From Xiphophorus maculatus (lineage: Eukaryota > Chordata > Actinopteri > Cyprinodontiformes > Poeciliidae): a stretch of DNA of 64,000 nucleotides. The notes below the pieces were generated by a model. It did no database searches, was not told the origin of the DNA, and worked only from the letters and a program-made list of their open reading frames with translations. Position numbers and translations under genes: made by a program. The DNA lies in contig NC_036448.1 of NCBI RefSeq assembly GCF_002775205.1, forward strand, positions 5,921,072 through 5,985,071. The letters run 5' to 3'. This document shows, piece by piece, positions 12,301 to 32,800 of the stretch; the first letter of the stretch is position 1; each line of letters opens with the position of its first letter.

Positions 12301-13975
12301 TTATGGAACATTAGTGAATATACAGCATCATGAAGACAGAGGAACACAGCACACGGGTCAGGGAGAAAGTTGTGGAGAAGTTTAAAAGGGTTACACTGTA
12401 AAATAATGACAATTTTTCCCAAAACTGATTTGGAAAAAAAGATTTTCGTCCAGATTTCTTCCAAGTAAATCTGGAAGGAATGTCTCTTTATTACAAAACC
12501 TAAAACTAAATAAAAATGCTTTCTATAGTACATAACTTAAAAAAAGAAATAATTTCCTTGTTCAAAAAATCATGTAATTAGATGCGTTTTATTTAGCTGT
12601 ACTGGGGGCATAAATGGCTTTTTGGATCGGAAAGGTTCAAGCAGTTTTAAGACTTAACGGAAGGCGGTGTATGTAAAGTTAAAGCAAAATATTATAACCA
12701 AAACACGAGGTAAACAAGTGCAGTGGATGAAAAAAAAAAACAAAAAAGAAAGCAGGAAAGTAGGTGGTAGTTTGACTTGAAAGGTATCAGCCGTTTACCG
12801 AGTATGACTCCCTGCGCGCCGCGGTAGTAGCTGGGGGTCAGCGTGCGAAACCTCTCCTGTCCAGCCGTGTCCTTAAAAAGAAAACACACCAGACTGTAAA
12901 AAGTACATTTTCCACCACTTAGTGCAATGCACTGCTAATCTCAATGATAACGTCCCCATTTACTGCTGGCCAACTCAGAAATGACCCTTTAATAAACTGA
13001 TCATTGCTTTAATAGTCTTTATAAGTCCACAAAGGGATCCCTTTGTAGTCCTTGGGACATTTTGGCCTGTTGTGGGGAAAAAAAAACAAAACTCAGCAAA
13101 CATTTCACCTTCTGAATAAGGATTAGTTTCTAAAATTGATTGTTAAAAAGGCGCTTCAATTCTTACTGTGACCTAGGCCACAGAGCTGCAGCTCAGCAGC
13201 TGTTGTTCCTCAACAGTATTTACTGCTGAGCAATGTCGCCACCGTGTGGAGAAAACGTTCAACTTCACCATGTTTGTGAACGTGGGCGATGATGGAGGTC
13301 ATGAAGACTCACCCAAATGGCTAGCTTCGCTTTGTTTCCTTCAATTGCAAGGGTCTTTACTTTGAAGTCCACACCTTAAGAAACACGACAAAACAAACGA
13401 GAAACTGGATTTAAGAGAAAGATTGCTCGCATGAAACAGTTTCTGCATTCTACAAAGGCAAATATGAGGGTATTTATGACGGTGGAACCTATTGTGGCTG
13501 ACTGCTCTGGGTCAAAAGTGTCTTCTGTGAACCTCAGCAGGAGACTGTGAGGGGAGACAAGGACACATTGGAAATGAGCAGGATAACTCATCAAGCTAGC
13601 TTTCCGTCAGGAACATAGCAACACAACAACACGTTTCTGGTACCGAATGTGCAGCATCATTCCTTCAGAGCGAAAACAAAACAAAACTTTCACAGCCGCC
13701 GTTTATAAAGTTACACGTAACAAAGTCAATAAAGCACTACGTTGTTTTTTTTTTAGCAACTTTCACTTTGTGTTAAACAAGTAGTAAACATAAAAGAATG
13801 ACGTTAGCACTAAGCAGTAGCTGTCGAGCAGAGAAGAATAAACTTACGTAACGACGAGGATAATGTCAACATCAACAAGAGGCTAGCAGCTGCTAGCATA
13901 CACAAACCTGGACTTCCCCACTCCGCTTTCTCCAATTATCAGCAGCTTCAGGGTGGTCAGGACGTCCTCGTCCAT
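9399..13975 (-). CDS. rab18: Ras-related small GTPase Rab18, complete CDS
   Basis: Rab18 is a prenylated small GTPase acting at the ER and lipid droplets in membrane traffic and lipid metabolism. Coding exons in transcript order: 13908-13975, 13489-13544, 13313-13374, 12799-12871, 11782-11900, 11458-11524, 9399-9571. All are bounded by AG/GT and all phases join without a break. The product is 205 residues (human 206). Visible motifs: P-loop GESGVGKS (15-22), switch I TIGVDF around 40-45, DTAGQE (63-68), NKID (122-125) and SAK (151-153). The C-terminus GGYCSIP carries the prenylated cysteine, where human has GGYCSVL. The ATG (13975-13973) opens [16 protein letters not shown], as in mammals. 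Upstream is a GC-rich flank with a CAG-repeat leader (14049-14067) and a CRE-like site. Fish have rab18a and rab18b; I cannot choose between them. Confidence 0.97.
9944..10556 (+). mobile_element. mariner/Tigger-like non-autonomous DNA transposon
   Basis: The left terminus is CAGTGAACCCTCGTTTTTCG, and the sequence continues with GTGATAGGCGAAATCCGTGAA. The right terminus is the inverted form ending GCGAGTTTTCACTG at 10556. The CTCGTTTTTCGCGGGG-type terminus is familiar from pogo/Tigger-like elements. The interior is about 610 bp with no transposase frame. It sits in the last intron of rab18 (between 9571 and 11458). Confidence 0.7.
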
Positions 13976-14135
13976 GTTGCCCAAGTTGGCTATAAGCGGA
14001 CCTCCAGGTGCGGACGCTTGGAGCGACAAATGTTGAACTTGTTGTTTGCAGCAGCAGCAGCAGCAGGCGGCTTTCGGCTACGATGACAGCTGCCCGCTGC
14101 CCGCGCGACTTCCGCCTAATCTGCTGCGGCGCGCG

Positions 14136-14146
14136 TGACGTCGCCG
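14136..14146. promoter_or_regulatory. rab18: CRE-like element in the rab18 5' flank
   Basis: TGACGTCGCCG lies about 160 bp upstream of the rab18 start codon, in a GC-rich segment (GCGGCGCGCG). TGACGTCG is one base from the palindromic CREB/ATF site TGACGTCA. The same 11 bases occur in the yme1l1 5' flank at 27617-27627. Function is inferred from the motif alone. Confidence 0.5.
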
Positions 14147-15247
14147 AAGTTCACGAGGACTCGGCTCTAATACAAAAAAAATAATAATAATTCACTTGTT
14201 TAATACCGACAGTCTCCTCCTACCCGCATTGGCAAATGATATTTAAAACGATTTCACTCTTTTGCCGTTTCATGAATCCAATAAATTATTTTTGTTCTAT
14301 TATAATTAGCTCGCTCAAAATTATTCGGGTTAGGTCAGGGGTCAAAATCAGTCGTGAAAGTCAACAGGCCCAAATGTACGCAGGACAAAAAGTACGGAGT
14401 GCCGTTTGTAAAGTTACACGGTCTGAAACTGATAGCAATGAGTAAGTTTATTCTTCTCCGAACTAAATATGGAGCTTGCTAACCAAATGTTAAGTGTGGA
14501 GCTACATGTTTTGTTTGTTGACTAGATATTTAGCTTACTAAATAAACATGTAGTTTGCAAATTAAATGTTTATTTTTTAGAACAGTGACATTCATAAATG
14601 AATTAATGGGGATCCAAAGTCAAAACCAAGACCAAAATGCTTCCAAAGGCATCTCACGTTTGTGGGCGACACCCTAAACTTTATTGGAAAATAATCTCTG
14701 GACTAAATGAGGTAAAAGTGAAACTTTTTGAAATGTATGCATCCAATAAAAAAAAAGGCTTTTCTGAGAAAGACAATCTTGCCAACAGTCAAACATTATG
14801 GTGGAATGGTGACGACCAGAGCTGCTTCAGGATCTGAAGCGGCATCTGGACAACTGATGTATGATCAGTACATCTGGACAACTGGTCCAGATTATACTAA
14901 TTGATGAAACCATCAGCCATCAGTTCACAACCTCAAGTTCAAGTTTCTGAAGCACAACAGAGTCCAACTCTAATCTAATAATCTAATCTAATCTTGATCT
15001 AAGTTTGATTAACAGATATGAGCTGTACATTTACTCTCTCCTGTGTTTTAGGTCCCTCCTCTGCTGTTGGTTTCATTGGGTGTTCACTTTTGCATATGTT
15101 GGTAATTTTTGTAAAATATTTTCAAATCGATTTATCGTTTAGTCGTCTTATGCCAACTGTGCTGGATGTACTGTTTTGATCATTTTTGTTCTGCTCTTAA
15201 AACAGCAAACAAGGATTTTTTCACTGAACAGAAAATATTTGCTGTAG

Positions 15248-15445
15248 TTTTTTTTTTCTCTCCCCTCCAGGGGGTCTTTTTGTGGGCTCTAGTGTCCCTT
15301 ACATGAAGGTAGGCTGACAGGAAAGGGGGGAAGATATGCGGCATATATCGTCGGGTCTGGGAATCGAACCCTCGACGGCCGCGTCGAGAACTCAAGGCCT
15401 CCAAACGTGGGTCGCGCTTTTCCCCTACGCCACCACGGCACGCCC
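15248..15445 (-). mobile_element. GGGCGTGCC tRNA-derived SINE
   Basis: On the minus strand it starts GGGCGTGCCGTGGTGGCGTA, has a degenerate B-box region (GGGTTCGATTCCC-like), the conserved CACTAGAGCCCACAAA block, CCCCTGGAGGGG and a poly(A) tail (T run at 15248). Flanks TGCTGTAG (15240-15247) and TGCTATAG (15446-15453) are a probable target-site duplication with one mismatch. Confidence 0.88.
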
Positions 15446-16915
15446 TGCTATAGTTTACAAGAAGAAATCGGCCACTTTCCTTTTCTTTTTTTTTAAGATT
15501 TTATTTGGAGTTTGTTTATTTCTGCTGCACATAATCAGTCTTTATCACACTATGAAATCGATCTACAACGGGGAGCCTTTCAGAGAGTACAGAGCATAAA
15601 AGCATTCCTATACATTTATATACAGGTTTCCCACCACCGAGTCATATATACATGCCAAGCAAAGCTGAGAGATCAAGAAACAGAGAACGTGTAAAACTGA
15701 AGCCATAGCCAAGAAAATATTGCTAACTCTGTTGATTATGGTATAGATTTAAATAATGGACTGCTCTAAACTTGGCATACGCTCTCAGTTGCCTCAGATA
15801 TGAACCACAATAAATTAAAAATGTCCAAACATTTCCAGAGTCGCGGATTTTTGCTTCCAGGTTCAGTTTTAGCCAGCCTGGTACATTTCTTCACTGGTGA
15901 AAGAGTCGCTTCTCCGTGCTGAAGAAATCTTTGCTTCCAAAGAGAAAAATGAAAGACACGTCTGCAGAAGCAAAGGTGGGCAGGAGATTTGTCCGCAGCG
16001 AAGAAGAAGAGAGACGCAAAACGAGCCTTTTTGGTTCGTCTTCGCTTCGCACGTTTGTAATTACAAGCAGACTAGCGTTTCACTCGGAGGCTTTCCAAAA
16101 GCCAAACGAAATAAATAAGGATAGTTTTGACTTTGAAATGAGAAAATAAAGTGCACAGACAGTAAATGCACTGAAGTAAAAAAAAAAAAAAAAGGCTCGT
16201 TATGCAATCGCCCAAAAGGCCGCCTTTACGATGGAGGAGCAGGAAGGAAGTGTGGATATTTATGACACGCCTCTTCAAACACAAAGATGGAAAACATGGT
16301 GGCTAATGTCTTTTTGCGCTATTACCTGATCATTTTTACCGTCTTAGTAAAATCTTGGTGTGGAACACCTCCCTGTGCGTTAAATGAGGCTTCATCCACT
16401 TTTAAAGTGGATGAACCTTTAAAAGTTCATCCATACATTCATGAATCATTACAGGTGAGGACAGACGTGGATAAACGATTCAATTGGATTCCTCTTTTAT
16501 AGTAGCAGCATAATCTCGTGCTGAAAATAACAATAAGAAGAAAATCCTGCCTTCAATTTGAGTTCTATTTATTTTAGCGAGAAAAGGAAAATCCCCCAAA
16601 CAAAATCACCATCCATCTAAACAGATGACATTTTAAACAAGACAAAGTCTGAATTTTGTAAGAATGGCTCATAATTTCTGGCATTTTTTGTGCTGGTTGG
16701 TTTCTACCCTGTTTACGTGACTTGACGTTTATCTAATTTATTATGGAATAATAATAATAATAATAATAATAAAAGCAAATGCGGTTAGGAGACAAGAATT
16801 TGCATCCATTTTTAAGAACTCTTTCATCAGCAAAAATGTCACCCTTAAAATAATACAAATAAACATCTAAACAACAGAAACATCAACCGCCTGCCCTTGC
16901 TTAAGCAAAAAAAAA

Positions 16916-16916
<1 letters not shown>

Positions 16917-16972
<56 letters not shown>
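16917..16972. repeat. (TA)n microsatellite
   Basis: About 28 uninterrupted TA units, immediately preceded by an A run (16907-16915). It lies about 510 bp downstream of the yme1l1 stop codon. Confidence 0.95.
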
Positions 16973-16974
<2 letters not shown>

Positions 16975-17202
16975 TAAATTTAATAATAATAATAATAATT
17001 CATAGGGCTGTAAAAGGCTCCCTGACACTCCAGTATCTAGACAGTCTGTGCCAAGATATCTCTCCAATATGTCATTGATGATTGAGTTCAAATTTAATAT
17101 TGATTATTTTCCTCCCACAGAATAAATACAAATAAATTAAAGTTGATGTTTTTTCCCCTACAAATTTCAATGTGAGATTATGACCCTGCCATAAAAGATC
17201 TA

Positions 17203-17208
17203 TTTATT
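17203..17208 (-). promoter_or_regulatory. yme1l1: candidate yme1l1 polyadenylation signal
   Basis: AATAAA on the minus strand (forward TTTATT) lies 276 nt past the stop codon at 17484-17486. It is a canonical hexamer in an otherwise ordinary 3' UTR. Confidence 0.5.
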
Positions 17209-17483
17209 TAAAGGCGCTCCACACATCAGTACCACGCGGCTCAAAAAGAAAAGAAAAAAAAAAAGATCTGCTGGTATCGGAACGCACGATGACGACGATG
17301 ATGAGTCTTTGCTTTAAGAATCAACGCGAACTGTTTGGGAGGTTCCACGAAGTCACAAGGATATAAAGTGGAGCACTTTTTTAAAAAGGAGACACTGTGG
17401 ATGGATGCCTCTGATTTAATTCTCTTTAAAATTGACCCATCCCTCCCGCCCCCGTTCATTCCCCGGCTGTGTTCCTGCTGGTT

Positions 17484-27426
<9,943 letters not shown>

Positions 27427-27616
27427 CCTCCGCTAATATGCGCTGCAGCAGCTCCAGCAGTCTGAGTCACTGTATATCACTGTCCCCGAGAGTTAAAGGC
27501 GTCGGTATGTTCCCCTCTGTTTCTCCGCAGCAGGCATAGCAAGTTCAACTGCGAACTTCGGCGGAGCAGCACTGACACCGGTTGGGGTGGGGTGGGGGTG
27601 GGGGATAAACCGGATA

Positions 27617-27627
27617 TGACGTCGCCG
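27617..27627. promoter_or_regulatory. yme1l1: CRE-like element in the yme1l1 5' flank
   Basis: TGACGTCGCCG lies about 190 bp upstream of the yme1l1 start codon, next to CCGGAT (27610-27615), an ETS-like core. The same 11 bases occur in the rab18 flank at 14136-14146. For a nuclear gene of mitochondria, CREB/ATF and ETS inputs would be unsurprising, but this is inference. Confidence 0.45.
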
Positions 27628-29895
27628 GTGTTGTGGCAACAACAACAAAAAAGGGGGTCCCTGTCGAAAATTGTTTTGTTTCGATTGGTTCCGTTGGTTA
27701 AGAACGTTGAAAATAATGGAGAATCCACTCCAGCACGTTCTGGAAGTGAATTTAAAGTGATGTTTGTTTTAACAGAATAAATTGTTGAGAGTTATAATGG
27801 TGACGGAGTAGTTGTGTTATGTTTTTTTTTTTTTTTCTTTCTTGGCCGACGTGTTTTCGTTGTTGAGATATTGCACACTTAGACAATTATTCCCTGTGGT
27901 CTTTAATTCTTTGGATGCGATTTTTTTTGTTGTCTTATTTGTTTACTTTCAGACAATTGTTATGATGTGTAATCATGGAAACAAGGTATTGTTTTTAAAA
28001 CTGGGAAAAGCTAAGTAGGGTTCAAAAAATGTACATAAAACCTGATCTATGACGCCAAAATTCAGAGCAAGTGAAACGGAAACTACAGAAACTACAGAAA
28101 ATAGAATTGAATATTGATATACTATCAAATAAATATAGGGCCAGTGTCGCCGATACCAATAATAATACTTTTTATTATTCAATTTTAAAATATAAGCAAG
28201 CTTCTGACCTTTTCGTGTTTTTGTGGTCTCTCTTTAGAATTATTTTGTTAGGACATAATTTGGAACAAATTTGTCTACAAAATACTTACACACCATACTA
28301 ACATAATAAACAGAAACAGTAGAAAAACGAAATAAATGTGTTTTCATTTTCCCCCTAAATATAGTGCAACATTTTTTAATAATTTAAGAACAAAATCTTT
28401 TGTGAGATAGAGGTGAGAAACTACATTACAAAAATAAAATAAAATTTCAATAAGCAATGTGCTGTTGTTGATGTTATCGACAATATTTTTGGCTCAAACG
28501 GCTCACTGCTACAGAGCAGGACCAGAGACCAAAGAAGAGTAAGTTCTACAACAAAATGTAATTTCCTTTCGGGATAAATACAGTACATTTTTTAACTGAT
28601 TTAGAACTTCACATTTGTTTGTTTTCTTGTGTTTCTTACCTAGCTGGGTTCCACTTAACACCCAGAATATTTCTAACCCAAACAAAAATAGATAATTTAA
28701 CACAGAGTCCTTATTTTGCCTATTTGGGGCTTAAATTTGATTCCATTTTCTCTCCACATGCACCCCATATATACAACTGGGATGGTTCATAGGCAAAATG
28801 AGCTGGCTGTGGCAGTAGCTTCTACAGATTCACTAGCACCAATGCTCAAAAACATGCCAGTATTTTTACTTTTTTTAATTGCAAATATCAGCTGAGGGAA
28901 TCAATACTTGGTGCATGGAATGTTTTCAACAACCACAGACTAACAAAAACTTTAAATACTGACCTAAAAACAGTCGGTTTTAGTTACAAAATATTTTTTA
29001 TTTTATCTTTTAAGTTTCATACAGTCACATATTACAACTATTCTTGCTGTAAGATCATCTAAAATGTACATTATCTTAATTTATACTGTAAAAGTGAATA
29101 GATGAATGATTAGCTAAGGCTAATATAGATTGTCTGTAGTATACGTTGCAAATGTAAGAGGTATTATGACATAAACAGACACCTGAAACCACATACTGCA
29201 ACCCCCCCCCCCCCCCCCCCCCCCCCCCCGACACTTGGTCAATACTTCTGTAGCAGTTTCTTTGTTGCTATTATTGTTTTTCATTTTTTAAAAAGCATAT
29301 ATTTTTCTTTTTTTTCCCCCTCACACAAGATTTTTTTTCTAAATTACAAAAACAAAAGCTGACTCAGCAGTCAGCCTTTGACTCAGCTACCTCTCCATGT
29401 AGATGGAGGAATAATTATGTATTAGTTCACTGCAGCGACAAACTACATATTAAAATTTCTGCTTGCTACATGAAGTGTATGTCAGACATTAAGAAAAATA
29501 CTGTCAGCCTATTTAAATGTAAAAAAAAAAATTACACACGTTAAACACTGATTTATAATTTATAAATATATCTTCCCAAGGCATTAAAATTAACTAAATT
29601 GCACAAACATGATCCACCAAATAAATAATAATGAGAATCTAGAAAACGCCCAGTACTGGCGAACTATAGTCACTGTATAATCATAAATTATCATTTCATT
29701 TCAGTCATTTTATGGCTACAGGCTATAATTAAACCTTCTCACACACCTACCAGGGCTCCTCTTGCTTAGGAGAAACCACCAATTTCCTGCAGCTGTCAGA
29801 TTTAAGCTTCATAACTCCACATCTGGAACGTTGGCTTAAGTGAAGCCGCAGCAAAACAAAAGTGCATTTTTGGTTCCTGTCGAGTGTCAGAACCC
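27628..29895. other. yme1l1-acbd5 intergenic region and acbd5 3' UTR
   Basis: No coding exon is seen on either strand. The sequence is AT-rich, with a (C)28 run at 29202-29229 and several short A/T runs. The right end should be acbd5 3' UTR, but I could not settle on a polyadenylation signal. In human, MASTL lies between these two genes; no kinase-like sequence is present here. Confidence 0.6.
29202..29229. repeat. (C)28 homopolymer
   Basis: An uninterrupted run of 28 C, unusual in an AT-rich setting. Its length may be unreliable because of sequencing or assembly error. Confidence 0.9.
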
Positions 29896-32800
29896 TCACG
29901 GTATTTTCCTGCGAACAGAAAAGAGGAGACTCAGTCAAAATAAAACATTAAAAATCTAGTTAGCTTTTTTAAAGATTATTATTATTAGGCATGAATCCTG
30001 CTCACCTTCTTTTACGTTGGAAATAAAGTTGGACAAGCCAGTGGGTGAGAAGAGGCCAGAGCGCCGTCAACACCACAGTGAGAGGAGAGAGGCGGAAAGG
30101 CCACCAAGATGGCCTCAGGAGCTACAACACACACAGGCAACCGACATAAGCTGAAATGAACAAATGATAATAACATTGTGGCAGCGATTGTAGCACGTTT
30201 TGTAACAATATGTGAAATCTGAGAGCAGCTGTTCCTTCTATAGCTGTTCTTGTGGATTACCCTTTTCATGCTGTTTTCCTTATCTGAGAAAATAAACATC
30301 TAGAGAAAATGAAAGTCTTTATCTTCGTTTAAAGATGCATCATGCAACTTTTATTTTAAAAACATATGACTTTTTTTTTAACGTATTTGTTAGAATTAAT
30401 ATTCTGCCTTCTCCCAGTGCTCCCAGCACTAACTACATTAAAACACCATTCAGGAGGAGGGTCTTTGCACTGTCAATCACTCTCGTGCTCACCCCCTCCT
30501 GCTTGCTCTTTGCTAAGCTACAACTGATTCACCACAACAAAGTCTGCCACTAACGCTAATGCTAGTTAGCATAGCCACCGCCAAACGGTTTTCCTGTAAC
30601 AGTAAGTTGTTTTTCCACCATTCGCACATTGAGCAGCGTACACGGTACTGATTGACAGCGCTAAGACAATCCTCCTGGCTCTGATTGGCTGTTTTTGACC
30701 GACAATAGGAGCGCTGAGAGAAGGCGGAGGAGCTCAGGTTTTTCCACAGATTATCTGTCTCAAACAAAACTGTCATACCATAATGACAGTTTTAATAAGT
30801 TTCATAATCTTATTTATAATAAGTTTATAATAAGTTTTAATAATTATGGAAAAAACCTGTTTTGTAAACATGTGGTTTAATGCAAAATGTTACTCACAAT
30901 TCATTATTCCAAAAATTAACTTTTCTACTGAGGTGATGGGATATTTGTCGGGGGGAAAACATCATTTTTGAGCTCATAAGATGATTACGAGTAAATAAAT
31001 TCAAGCTTTCTGGGCTTCATACAAAAACCGGTTACCATGGTGCAAATTTATGTGTCTGCTTGAACCTCACCGAAGTAGATAGATGGCAAAATCTTTGGTA
31101 TTTTTGGTCGTTTTTTTTTTTTTTTTACCCCTCCAGGGGGTCTTTTGTGGGCTCTAGTGTCCCTTATATGATAGTAGGCTGACAGGAAACGGGGAAGACA
31201 TGGGTCAAATGTCGTCGGGTCCGGGAGTCGAACCCGCGACGGCCGCGTCAAGGATTCAAGGCCTCCAAATATGGGTCGCGCTAACCGCTACGCCACCACG
31301 GCACGCCCCTTTTTGGTCTAGTTTTGAGTGCAAATATCTCAGCACACTTTAAATAACACAAAACTAGGCTACAAGTAACTTTTCAGCAAATCTAGAGATT
31401 GTTTTAAGTCAATATTTCCTTAATATTGATTTTTTTTAATGTACTAGCTCCACCAGTAGATTATTTCACTCATAGCCGGACATTTTTATTTATGTTTTTC
31501 TATGTTCTTTTGCAGGGTAGAACATCTGAATATTTTATTGTTTAAAGGAAGCTGCTTAGTTTAGCTAGGAAGCTAGTATTGTGTAATTACCTGCTTAATC
31601 TAAATTTTAAACGATTTGGATGAGGTTTTAACAGATTATCCTCACTGATATGTTCAGTGCCTTTTAAAGGTAGGTCTGATATTCGTGTCTTCATGTCATC
31701 ACATCACGTAAATCCCACAACCGAATATGTGAATAAGTTTCTCACTGTTACCTAAATGCCTCCTTTATTATGATTGTGCATACTTACAGCTTCAAATGAT
31801 TTTAAGTCCAGCATATTGTTGCTGGTTTATGGAGTGATTCATAAAATCACTCCATAAATAAGATTCATAAAATCACTCCATGTATATATTTGGGGGAAAA
31901 AAAGAAATTCATTCCTATGAGAAAAATAATTGCTACCTAAACCTATTATCTTTTTTGCTTAAAACATCTTTTGGAAAGAAAGAAGCGGTAATTCCTTTTT
32001 TTTTTTGCCAAAGTCAATTTTGGCCAAGAAATGACTCGGCGTTGTTTTAGGAAGGTGACGATTAATTTTCTCAGCTCAAAACTAAAGAATCTCATGATAA
32101 TTTTATGCAGAAAACCCTATAGACATACATATATACTGTATATACCATTGATGTCCACTCTTTGTTACTGTAATAATAAGAGTGAGAACAGTGAGAAGAG
32201 AACAGAAATGACGAGAACCTTTCGTGGAACAGGTAAGAAGCCTTCCTCTCTTGGAGACGGAGATCTTGACTAAAAATAAGAAAATAAAGGAAAAATAAGA
32301 AAATAAAGGCTTCTTTTAGTATACGCACACCGGTGATGATAAACAAGGTGAGCAAAAATGTGACATAAACAGAACAAGTCCGGATGCCGCTGAAGCAAAT
32401 AAAGCAGCTGGCGGTTCTGGTTGATCACCTGTGACCTGGTGAGCTCTTCTAGAGCGTGCAGCCTGTGCAGCACGTCGGCCATGTTGTGCTGCAGCCTCCG
32501 CAGAGCAGCTGCTATTTGCTCGTTCGTGTTTCCCCTCGTAGCTACGACAGGATGTCTGCAGGCAGCGTCTGCGCTTACACAACGCAGAGGGATGCAGGTG
32601 GCTCTCGGCGAACCTGCAACAGAACAAGAGGCATCAAAGAGCAAGAACTTGGGCGTGCCATGGTGGCGTAGTGGTTAGCGCGACCCATATTTGGAGGCCT
32701 TGAGTCCTCGATGCGGCCGTCGCGGCCGTCCCTGACCCGACGACATTTGCCACATGTCTTCCCCCCTCTCCTTCCCCATTTCCTGTCAGCCTACTATCAT

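Larger units (their letters stand above)
14160..17202. other. rab18-yme1l1 intergenic region
   Basis: No gene is seen. Contents: AT-rich sequence; a short repeated ACTAAATAAACATGTAGTTTGC-like patch near 14480-14580; a reverse-oriented SINE at 15248-15445; a hairpin at 16391-16415; (AAT)n at 16747-16771; and (TA)n at 16917-16972. From about 17200 upward it passes into the yme1l1 3' UTR. Confidence 0.6.

Noticed and set aside
27628..29895. Searched for mastl, expected between yme1l1 and acbd5 in tetrapods
   Set aside because: No kinase motif or exon-like segment was found on either strand; the stretch is AT-rich and too short for that gene.
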